The notes below the pieces were generated by a model that worked only from the letters and a program-made list of their open reading frames with translations, was not told the origin of the DNA and made no database searches. Made by a program: the position numbers and the translations under genes. Positions 1 through 5,492 of a stretch of 5,881 nucleotides of DNA are shown one piece after another (positions within the stretch are counted from its first letter, which is position 1; each line of letters starts with the position of its first letter). This stretch comes from Candidatus Rokuibacteriota bacterium (GTDB lineage Bacteria > Methylomirabilota > Methylomirabilia > Rokubacteriales > JACPHL01): assembly GCA_016188625.1 (NCBI GenBank), contig JACPHL010000052.1, positions 1 to 5,881 on the forward strand, in the 5' to 3' direction.

Positions 1-225
1 AGGAGGCGGAAGGCGGGCGGGCTGTCAGACGAACGCCCCCGCGGGCCATCACCATGGCCCACGGAGGCGCCGGGATATTGTCCGGGGATCTTCCCCAGGA
101 GCATCAGGACCTCCCTTCAGAGGTCCGGACAAAGAACGACAGCAGCTCTGTAGCACGAAAGGGGGGGAGGGTCAATAGGGCAAAATGCTTCGTTTTCGTG
201 GGTCGGCCGCCAGCGCGGGTGGAAC
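1..225. other. Intergenic region with hairpins, no identifiable gene
   Basis: No reading frame here resembles a known protein. Perfect inverted repeats are visible: 43-49 with 54-60 (7 bp, 4-nt loop), 84-88 with 92-96 (5 bp, 3-nt loop) and 107-113 with 120-126 (7 bp, 6-nt loop, two further pairs outside a mismatch). There is also a longer-range 7-bp repeat, 154-160 with 194-200, around a G-rich run. None is followed by a clear T-tract on either strand, so I do not call a terminator. On the minus strand this is the 3' flank of the SDR gene ending at 226. A minus-strand frame open from 55 to the window edge could be the start of another gene, but it has no Shine-Dalgarno sequence and no recognisable residues. 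Confidence 0.5.
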
Positions 226-1137
226 CTAGACGAGGGGGTCGTAGGCGAAGTACTGCCCCGAGGTCTCCAGGGGGACGAGGTGGCGGCCCAGCGTCCCCGG
301 GAAGACCTCGGCCAGGCGCTCCGGCGTCCACCCCTCGGCGTGGTGGATCGAGCGGGTCGGGCGCGGCTGGGAGAAGACGAAGATCTCCTTCCCCCGGACC
401 CCGAAGATCTGGCCCGAGACCCCCTGGGCCGCCTCCGAGGCGAGGTAGACCGCGAGGGGGGCGATGTGGGCCGGCGACATCTTCTGGAACTTCTCGAGCC
501 GCGCCTTCTCCTCGGGGGTCTCGGCGGGGATGGTGCCGACCATGCGGGTCCACGCGAACGGCGAGATGCAGTTGGCGGTGACGTTGTAGCGCGCCATGTC
601 CAGGGCGGTGACCCGGGTCAGTCCCACGATCCCCATCTTGGCCGCGGCGTAGTTGGCCTGGCCGATGTTCCCGATCAGCCCTGAGGTGGAGGTCATGTTG
701 ATGACCCTCCCCCAGCGCTGCACCTTGAAGTGGGGCGCCGCGGCGCGCGTCACGGCGAAGGTCCCCTTGAGGTGGACGGCGATGACGGCGTCCCACTCCT
801 CCTCGGTCATGTTGAAGAGCATCCGGTCGCGGAGGATCCCCGCGTTGTTGACCACGATGTCGATCCGACCGAAGGCGTCGAGCGCCGCCTGGACGATCTT
901 CTGGCCGCCCGCCATGGAGGCGACCGAGTCGTAGTTGGCCAGGGCCTGGCCGCCGACGGTCTCGATCTCCCGGACCACCTCGGCGGCTGGAGTGGCCTCC
1001 GCCCCCGTCCCGTCCTCGCGCCCGCCGACGTCGTTGACCACCACCCGAGCCCCGGCCCGCGCCATCTGGAGCGCGATCTCCCGGCCGATCCCCCGGCCGG
1101 CGCCCGTCACCACCGCCACCCTGTCCTTGAGGAGCAT
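226..1137 (-). CDS. SDR-family oxidoreductase, (3R)-hydroxyacyl-CoA dehydrogenase-like
   Basis: This is a classical short-chain dehydrogenase/reductase of 303 residues. In sequence order it shows a TGAGRGIG nucleotide-binding motif (residues 11-18), an Asp at the end of the second strand (VVND, residue 36) that favours NAD(H) over NADP(H), NNAG (97-100), and the catalytic Ser150, Tyr163 and Lys167 (GQANYAAAK). The usual active-site Asn is replaced by His122 in an HLKG motif. That motif, the ND after strand 2 and the GN-GQANY segment resemble the dehydrogenase part of multifunctional enzyme type 2, so the likely reaction is oxidation or reduction of a 3-hydroxyacyl-CoA; the substrate is inferred. 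It carries about 50 residues beyond the usual FabG end (KEIFVFSQPRP onward), seen in longer SDRs of this type. The start at 1137 gives the conventional MLLKDRVAVV; a GGAGG lies 11 nt upstream. ATG at 1146 is possible but only 2 nt from that GGAGG. It is last in the minus-strand cluster and ends in TAG. Confidence 0.9.
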   Translation of the reverse strand: MLLKDRVAVVTGAGRGIGREIALQMARAGARVVVNDVGGREDGTGAEATPAAEVVREIETVGGQALANYDSVASMAGGQKIVQAALDAFGRIDIVVNNAGILRDRMLFNMTEEEWDAVIAVHLKGTFAVTRAAAPHFKVQRWGRVINMTSTSGLIGNIGQANYAAAKMGIVGLTRVTALDMARYNVTANCISPFAWTRMVGTIPAETPEEKARLEKFQKMSPAHIAPLAVYLASEAAQGVSGQIFGVRGKEIFVFSQPRPTRSIHHAEGWTPERLAEVFPGTLGRHLVPLETSGQYFAYDPLV

Positions 1138-1203
1138 GGTCCGCATCGCCTCCGTGAAGCTATCCGACGAGGTCGGGGGTCCGAAGCAAGGGGGGCGAGG
1201 AGC

Positions 1204-1220
1204 GAATCCGGGAGGGATTC
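1204..1220. repeat. Hairpin between selD and the SDR gene
   Basis: GAATCC (1204-1209) and GGATTC (1215-1220) form a perfect 6-bp stem with a 5-nt loop. It begins 19 nt past the selD stop on the minus strand, in the widest gap of the cluster. No T-run follows, so an intrinsic terminator is not supported; it may protect a 3' end or mark a processing site. Function is inferred from position only. Confidence 0.35.
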
Positions 1221-1238
1221 ACCGACGAGAGGAACCGC

Positions 1239-2285
1239 TCAGGGGACGACCTGGATCCCGCCGAGCGGGTCCTCTTCCACGATCTCGCCGATCAGGGCCG
1301 CCTCGGCGAGCCCGCGGGCGTGGAGGGCCGCCAGGAGCGCCTCGCCGCGGGGAGTGGCGATGAGGAGCCCGCCCGAGGTCTGGGCGTCCGCCAGGACGGT
1401 CCGGGTCGTCTCGTCGATCCCGGGGTCCCACTGGACCACCCCCCGGACGGCCCGGGCGTTGCGCTTCGTCCCGCCGGGGACGAACCCGGCCGCGGCCAGC
1501 TCGCGGACCTCGAGGAAGACGGGGACCTGCCCCGCCCGGATCCGGGCCCGGACCTTGGAGGCCGCGGTCACCTCGCGCAGGTGGCCGAGGAGGCCGAAGC
1601 CGGTCACGTCGGTGACCGCGTGGGCCCCCACCTCGGCGGTGGCCTCGGCGGCGTCGCGGTTCAGCGCCGCCATGGTCCGGGTCGCGGCCTCGACGGCGCG
1701 CGGCGGGGCCGCGCCCTTCTTGATCGCCGTGGAGATGATCCCGGTCCCGATCGGCTTGGTCAGGACGAGCCGGTCCCCCACCCGCGCCCCCACGTTCTTC
1801 CAGACCCGGTCGGGGTGGACGAGCCCCACTACCGCGTAGCCGATCTTGGGCTCCTGGTCGTCGATGGTGTGGCCGCCGACCACGCTCACCCCGGCTTCCT
1901 GTCCCTTCTCGGCGCCGCCCCGCAGGATCTCCCCGAGGAGCGCCAGGGGGAGCCGATCGCGGGGGAAGCCGACGATGGAGAGCATCGCCACCGGCCGCCC
2001 CCCCATCGCGTAGACATCCGAGAGGGAGTTGGCCGCGGCTATCTGGCCGAAGGCGTAGGGGTCGTCCACGATGGGGGTGAAGTAGTCCACCGTAAGGACG
2101 AGCGCCAGCTCGTCGCTCAGGCGGTAGACGGCCGCGTCGTCCGCGGTCTCGGTCCCCACCAGGACGTTGGGGTCCGCGACGGGCGGGAGCCCGCGCAGCA
2201 CCTGGGCCAGGTCCTCCGGACCCAGCTTGCAGGCTCAGCCGGCGCCGTGGCTCAGCGTGGTCAGCCGAACGGTCTCGGTCTCCAT
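1239..2285 (-). CDS. selD: Selenide, water dikinase SelD, selenocysteine-containing
   Basis: SelD makes selenophosphate from selenide and ATP, the selenium donor for selenocysteine and for 2-selenouridine in tRNA. The protein is 348 residues if the in-frame TGA at 2237-2235 is read as Sec. The N-terminus from ATG 2285 reads METETVRLTTLSHGAG-U-ACK, placing U17, C19 and K20 exactly on Cys17, Cys19 and Lys20 of E. coli SelD. Downstream the family residues are present: ADDAAVY (D49/D50), VDYFTPIVDDP with D67, NSLSDVYAMGG with D90, VVGGHTIDD (135-143), TDVTGFGLLGH with D226, and SGGLLIATP near the C-terminus. Without recoding, the first usable start is GTG 2201, which deletes the catalytic loop. 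An in-frame ATG also exists at 2294 (adding MDA); 2285 is preferred because it matches family numbering. No Shine-Dalgarno sequence is evident. The brkB-like stop is 15 nt upstream, so translational coupling or a leaderless message is possible. Function is very secure and Sec is strongly supported by position. Confidence 0.95.
2202..2237 (-). promoter_or_regulatory. UGA Sec codon and candidate bacterial SECIS hairpin in selD
   Basis: The Sec TGA occupies 2237-2235. Downstream on the minus strand, GGTCC (2222-2218) pairs with GGACC (2214-2210) around a GGA loop (2217-2215). CTGG (2225-2222) can pair with CCAG (2205-2202) as an outer stem in an alternative register. The apical loop begins 18 nt after the UGA and starts with G. 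This agrees with bacterial SECIS elements, which lie inside the coding sequence just 3' of the UGA, carry a G near the start of the loop, and are bound by SelB. The fold was derived by hand and not energy-scored. Confidence 0.75.
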
Positions 2286-2292
2286 GGCATCC

Positions 2293-2298
2293 ATTATA
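2293..2298 (-). promoter_or_regulatory. Possible -10 box just before selD
   Basis: A perfect TATAAT on the minus strand lies between the stop of the membrane-protein gene (2301) and the selD ATG at 2285. Transcription would begin about 7 nt downstream, at or next to the A of that ATG, giving a leaderless message. No -35 match is found 16-18 nt upstream; a TTGACG sits directly against the box, which is not a usable spacing. The call rests on one hexamer in otherwise GC-rich sequence. Confidence 0.25.
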
Positions 2299-2300
2299 CG

Positions 2301-3128
2301 TCAAGCCGGCTCTCCGCGCGCCGCCTCGAGGGCCCGGATCAGCGCGGCCCCGAGGACGAAGACGACGGCGGAGTAGTAGATCCACATGAACAGGGCCACC
2401 AGCACCCCGAGCGACCCATAGATCTCGCTGTAGACCCCCAGGCTCAGGATGTACCAGCGGAAGAGCTGCTTGGCCAGCTCCCAGAGGACGGCCGTGAGGA
2501 ACCCGGAGATCAGGACGAACCGCCAGGGGGGGCGCCGGGCCGGGACGTAGCGGTAGAGCAGGCAGAACATCGGGGTGTCGAGAACGACCACCAGCCCCAG
2601 CTCGGCCCATTCGAGGACCGCGCCCAGGGTCTCGGCCTGCCGGAGGAAGAGGAGGAAGGCCTTCATCCAGGCGAAGACCGCCGTCGCCGCCATGGAGAGG
2701 AAGAAGAGGAGGGTGATGAGGAGGAGCATCCAGAGGTCGAAGGCCACGCCGTGCAGGAACCCCCGCCCCTTCGGGATGCCGAGGATTCGGTTCAGGACCA
2801 GGCGGAGGGCGGCGAAGAGCTGGCTGGCGAAGAGGAGGAAGATCCCGGTCCCGAGCAGCCCGGTGACGCGCCGGGCCCGGACGACCTGGAGGAGGACCTC
2901 CTCGAGCTCGACCCGGTAGACGGGGAGGTGCTCGGTGAGCTGGGCGACCACGTCCTCGACCGCCCGCTCATCCGTGAGGAGGAAGCCCGCGGCCGCCACC
3001 AGGAGGAAGGCCAGGGGGACGACGCAGATGATGACGTAGAAGGAGATCCCGGCGGCGAGGAAGAACCCCTCCGCCCGGTAGAACCCGCTCAGGGTCCCGC
3101 GGAGGACGCGGGCCAGGGCGGCCATCAT
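2301..3128 (-). CDS. YihY/BrkB-family inner-membrane protein
   Basis: This 275-residue polytopic protein belongs to the YihY/BrkB (formerly 'ribonuclease BN' or 'virulence factor BrkB') family, whose molecular function is not settled. Hydrophobic segments are at about 24-50, 90-112, 130-152, 172-192, 203-223 and 238-263, giving the six helices typical of the family. Family features include the N-terminal AAGISFYVIICVVPL segment, LNRILGIPKGRGF after helix 2, YRYVPARRPPWRF before helix 5, and the C-terminal signature YGSLGVLVALFMWIYYSA. Length is normal. The start is one of two adjacent ATGs (3128 or 3125). No Shine-Dalgarno sequence precedes them; instead a stable hairpin fills the 37-nt gap from the upstream SDR gene. 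Its stop is 15 nt before the selD ATG, so co-transcription with selD is likely, though a functional link is not known. Confidence 0.9.
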   Translation of the reverse strand: MMAALARVLRGTLSGFYRAEGFFLAAGISFYVIICVVPLAFLLVAAAGFLLTDERAVEDVVAQLTEHLPVYRVELEEVLLQVVRARRVTGLLGTGIFLLFASQLFAALRLVLNRILGIPKGRGFLHGVAFDLWMLLLITLLFFLSMAATAVFAWMKAFLLFLRQAETLGAVLEWAELGLVVVLDTPMFCLLYRYVPARRPPWRFVLISGFLTAVLWELAKQLFRWYILSLGVYSEIYGSLGVLVALFMWIYYSAVVFVLGAALIRALEAARGEPA

Positions 3129-3129
3129 C

Positions 3130-3161
3130 CCGACCCGGCGGGCGACCCGCGGCCCGGTCGG
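3130..3161. repeat. Strong two-part hairpin filling the gap before the BrkB-family gene
   Basis: CCGACC (3130-3135) pairs with GGTCGG (3156-3161), and inside it GCGGG (3138-3142) pairs with CCCGC (3146-3150) around a 3-nt loop. Together they cover nearly all of the 37-nt intergenic gap and end 1 nt from the ATG at 3128. All stem pairs except one A-T are G-C. No T-tract follows on the minus strand. On the message it would enclose the ribosome-entry region of the membrane-protein gene, so a translational control or mRNA-stability role is possible. That role is inferred. Confidence 0.45.
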
Positions 3162-3165
3162 CGCC

Positions 3166-3957
3166 TCACCAGAGGCTGCGGACGAGGCCGCCGTCCACCT
3201 GAAGGGTCACGCCGGTGACGTACGAGGCGCGCTCCGAGGCCAGGAAGACCACCACGTGGGCGACCTCCTCGGGCTCGCCGATCCGCCCCAGCGGAACGGC
3301 AGCCACGTCCCGCTTCAGGAACTCCTCGAAGGGGAGCCCGGCCTGCCGGGCCCGGTGCTCCATGACGCCGCGGGAGCGGCCGGTGAGGATCCGGCCGGGG
3401 CCGACCGTGTTGATGGTGATCCCGTCCCGCCCTAGCTCTCCGGCGAGGGTCTTGGCGAGCCCGACCACCCCCGGGCGGATGGCGTTGCTCAGGAGGAGGC
3501 CGTCGATCGGCTGCTTCACCGAGGTGGACTGGATGTTGATGATCCGCCCCCACCGCCGCGCCCGCATGTGGGGGAGCGCCTCGCGGATCAGCCGGACGGT
3601 CGAGAGGAGGTTCAGCTCGAAGGCGGCCCGAAAGGCCTCGTCCGTCATCTGGTCGAAGGGGCCGGGCGGCGGCCCGCCCGCGTTGGTGACCAGGACATCG
3701 AGCCGTCCGAAGGCCCGCACCGCCGCCTCGACCAGGGCCTTGACGTCCTCCGCGCGGGTCACGTCGGCCGGGAACGCCAGGACCTCGGCCCCGGTCTTCG
3801 CCCGGATCTCCTCCGCGGCCGTCTCGAGGTCGGCCCGGGTCCGGGCGCAGATGGCCACTCGCGCCCCCTCGGCCGCCAGCCCGAGCGCGCACGCCCGGCC
3901 GATCCCCTTCGAGGCCGCGGCGACCAGCGCCCCCCTCCCCTTGAGCCCCAGCTCCAC
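3166..3957 (-). CDS. Atypical SDR-fold protein lacking the catalytic Tyr/Lys
   Basis: This 263-residue protein aligns end to end with FabG-like short-chain dehydrogenases but has altered key sites. The TGxxxGxG motif is AAASKGIG (13-20), with Ala-Ala for Thr-Gly. NAG is kept (92-94), as are the active-site Asn (N116, ELNLL) and Ser (S144, NIQS). The YxxxK positions are Ser157 and Arg161 (LLLSNAIRPG). The C-terminal YVTGVTLQVDGG is normal. The pattern matches a known SDR subgroup related to beta-ketoacyl reductases that departs from both the cofactor motif and the tetrad, so it is a recognised lineage and not simple decay. Whether it is a reductase, uses another proton donor, or only binds a ligand is unknown. 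The start is GTG at 3957, with GAGG 9 nt upstream exposed in a hairpin loop. It lies 39 nt after the folate-enzyme-like gene and 37 nt before the membrane-protein gene. Confidence 0.88.
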   Translation of the reverse strand: MELGLKGRGALVAAASKGIGRACALGLAAEGARVAICARTRADLETAAEEIRAKTGAEVLAFPADVTRAEDVKALVEAAVRAFGRLDVLVTNAGGPPPGPFDQMTDEAFRAAFELNLLSTVRLIREALPHMRARRWGRIINIQSTSVKQPIDGLLLSNAIRPGVVGLAKTLAGELGRDGITINTVGPGRILTGRSRGVMEHRARQAGLPFEEFLKRDVAAVPLGRIGEPEEVAHVVVFLASERASYVTGVTLQVDGGLVRSLW

Positions 3958-3960
3958 CTC

Positions 3961-3976
3961 ACCCGCCCTCGCGGGT
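3961..3976. repeat. Hairpin presenting GAGG in its loop ahead of the atypical SDR gene
   Basis: ACCCGC and GCGGGT form a perfect 6-bp stem with a 4-nt loop that reads GAGG on the minus strand. The stem ends 3 nt before the GTG start at 3957. The loop is the only Shine-Dalgarno-like sequence at a workable distance (9 nt), so the fold could display or modulate the ribosome-binding site. Chance pairing in GC-rich DNA is the alternative. Confidence 0.35.
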
Positions 3977-3996
3977 CCCGGATCGCGCCATGTCTC

Positions 3997-4710
3997 TCAG
4001 CGGTGACCGGCCCGGAGCCGGCCGAGCAGGGGGACCTCGGCGATCTTCTCCTCGGTCAGCGTCTCCCAGTAGATCCCCTTGGGTCGCGGGTACACCGGGG
4101 TCAGCCGATTCGGCCCGTCTGGGGTCACGACCCAGTCCACCGGGATGTCGTGGGGGCACATCTCGATCGCCTGGGGGATGAGCTGGAGGGAGTGGACGGT
4201 GGTCACGAGCGCCGTCCCGGGGCCCACCCGGCCGGCCTCGGAGAGGAGCCCGTACTCGAGGTCCGAGAACCCGCCCCCCTTGCCGACCCGCGCGCCCTCG
4301 CCGTTGACGGCCACGGAGCCGCAGACGATCAGGTCCACCTTGGGGACCTCCTCCAGGGGTACGCGGCGGCCGAGGCGATCGGCCCCCTTGATGCTCGCGG
4401 CCTGGGCGATCTGCTTGCCGAGCCGGGCCGGGTCCAGCTCGATGAAGCACTCGAGGGTCCTCAGGCGGGGGACCGCCATGTAGACGACCTTCCCCTCCTT
4501 GAGGGCCATCCGCCGCACCGGGAGCTGGGGGGCGTCCGGGTTGATCTTCACCACCCGGGCCTTCCGCCACGCCGGCAGGGACTGGAGCCCCAGCGCCGCC
4601 CGCTCCGCCCCCACGAAGTTCGGGATGCGCCCGCGGGTCCCGGGGAAGCGGGCGACCCCCTGGACCTCCATGGTGCGCCAGACCATCTCCCGGACGTCGG
4701 CCTTGGTCAT
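3997..4710 (-). CDS. 5-formyltetrahydrofolate cyclo-ligase-like protein (COG0212/MTHFSD type)
   Basis: This 237-residue protein belongs to the 5-formyltetrahydrofolate cyclo-ligase superfamily. The bona fide enzyme uses ATP to convert 5-formyl-THF to 5,10-methenyl-THF. Visible hallmarks are VVKINPDAPQLPVR (53-66), the strand VDLIVCGSVAVNGEGARVG (125-143) and the glycine-rich phosphate-binding loop GKGGGFSDLEYG (143-154), followed by TTVHSLQLI. The N-terminus (MTKADVREMVWRTMEVQGVARFP) and the C-terminal PRPKGIYWETLTEEKI resemble the longer paralogous branch that includes animal MTHFSD. That branch is not proven to be a cyclo-ligase and has been linked to thiamine metabolism. I therefore assign the fold firmly and the activity only tentatively. 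It has no Shine-Dalgarno sequence; its ATG overlaps the methyltransferase TGA (ATGA, 4710-4707), so translation is probably coupled. Confidence 0.88.
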   Translation of the reverse strand: MTKADVREMVWRTMEVQGVARFPGTRGRIPNFVGAERAALGLQSLPAWRKARVVKINPDAPQLPVRRMALKEGKVVYMAVPRLRTLECFIELDPARLGKQIAQAASIKGADRLGRRVPLEEVPKVDLIVCGSVAVNGEGARVGKGGGFSDLEYGLLSEAGRVGPGTALVTTVHSLQLIPQAIEMCPHDIPVDWVVTPDGPNRLTPVYPRPKGIYWETLTEEKIAEVPLLGRLRAGHR

Positions 4711-5351
4711 CGCTTGAGGCTGACGCTCACCCCGTCGCGGAGCGGCAGGATGACGGTGGACAGCTCCTGGGATCCGTAGAGCAGCCGCGTGTACGCCTGG
4801 ATCCCCCGGGTGGCGGCGTCCGCGGCGGGACGGACGACCGCGCCGCTCCAGAGCATGTTGTCGGTGATCAGGAGCCCGCCTGCGCGGAGGCGGGGGAGGA
4901 GCTTCGGGAAGGCCTCCGGGTAGGACTCCTTGTCGATGTCCATGAAGATGATGTCGAAGGGGCCGGGGTGGCGCTCCACCAGCTCCAGGGCCTCGCCGAC
5001 CTCGAAGGTGATCCGCTGGCGGATGCCCCCGCGGGCGAAGAACTGCCGGGCGCGCCGGGCGTTCTCCTCGGAGTACTCGGTGCAGACGATCTCCCCGTCC
5101 GGTGGCAGGCCCCGCGCGAACCAGTACGCCGAGTAGCCGTAGCCGGAGCCCAGCTCGAGGATCCGGCGCGCCCCGACCGCGAGGGCGAGGAGGGTGAGGA
5201 GGCGCCCGACGAGCGGGCCGACGATGGGGAAGCTCCGGGACTCGGCGAGAACCTCCATCTCCTTGAGGACCGGGTCCGGGTCGGGGGCGAGGCCCTTGAG
5301 GTACTCCTCGATGGCGGGGTGGACGATCTCGAGGGAAGGTCGCGCCGTCAC
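4707..5351 (-). CDS. SAM-dependent O-methyltransferase (caffeoyl-CoA OMT / COMT-like family)
   Basis: This is a 214-residue class I methyltransferase, the usual length for the metal-dependent O-methyltransferase family that includes caffeoyl-CoA and catechol O-methyltransferases. Motif I is ILELGSGYGYS (64-74), the SAM-binding glycine loop. An acidic TEYSE (91-95) follows strand 2 and would hold the SAM ribose. FMDIDKESY (136-144) and ITDNMLWSG (162-170) supply the expected metal ligands Asp138, Asp164 and Asn165, with Lys141 as the probable general base. The substrate, probably a catechol-type hydroxyl, cannot be told from sequence. It is the first gene of the minus-strand cluster. The start is GTG at 5351; an AGGAGG lies only 1 nt upstream, which is unusually close. 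No alternative start fits better, because TAG at 5363-5361 closes the frame just upstream. It overlaps the next gene by 4 nt. Confidence 0.92.
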   Translation of the reverse strand: MTARPSLEIVHPAIEEYLKGLAPDPDPVLKEMEVLAESRSFPIVGPLVGRLLTLLALAVGARRILELGSGYGYSAYWFARGLPPDGEIVCTEYSEENARRARQFFARGGIRQRITFEVGEALELVERHPGPFDIIFMDIDKESYPEAFPKLLPRLRAGGLLITDNMLWSGAVVRPAADAATRGIQAYTRLLYGSQELSTVILPLRDGVSVSLKR

Positions 5352-5461
5352 CCCTCCTATCTAATACAAACCCTCCGCGTTCGCAAGAGGCTTTGGCCGG
5401 GGAAGCACCGCCTCTACCTCATGCGCGCGGCGCCGCGACCCAGCCAGCTAGCACCGGCGTC

Positions 5462-5484
5462 GGGGATCCTCCCCTTTTCTTCTT
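5462..5484 (+). terminator. Terminator-like hairpin with T-rich tail
   Basis: GGGGA (5462-5466) and TCCCC (5470-5474) form a perfect 5-bp stem with a 3-nt TCC loop, followed directly by TTTTCTTCTT on the plus strand. This is the form of a short intrinsic terminator. No plus-strand gene ends before it in this window, so it would stop antisense or read-through transcription, or it is a chance fold. A near-identical hairpin (TCT loop) is at 84-96 without the T-tail. Confidence 0.35.
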
Positions 5485-5492
5485 GATCACCT

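Noticed and set aside
1-55. Minus-strand frame from ATG 55 or 49 running off the left edge as a partial gene
   Set aside because: Fewer than 20 residues are visible, there is no Shine-Dalgarno sequence, and the ATGs lie inside a perfect hairpin. Not enough to call a gene.
1239-2201. selD as a 320-residue protein starting at GTG 2201, or as a pseudogene interrupted by TGA
   Set aside because: This start removes the catalytic loop. The stop falls precisely on the Cys/Sec position with conserved sequence on both sides and a SECIS-like fold after it, so recoding explains the data better.
1320-3218. Long plus-strand open frame (632 codons) antisense to selD and the membrane-protein gene
   Set aside because: Its translation is a low-complexity run of Gly, Pro, Asp, Glu and Arg, as expected opposite GC-rich genes. 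The minus-strand frames encode clearly recognisable proteins.
3568-4779. Plus-strand open frame of 403 codons antisense to the SDR and folate-enzyme-like genes
   Set aside because: No domain or motif is visible, its composition is typical of a shadow frame, and it lies opposite well-supported genes.
5426-5437. 12-bp palindrome CGCGGCGCCGCG as an operator
   Set aside because: Made only of G and C in GC-rich DNA, single copy and not positioned relative to a convincing promoter; likely by chance.
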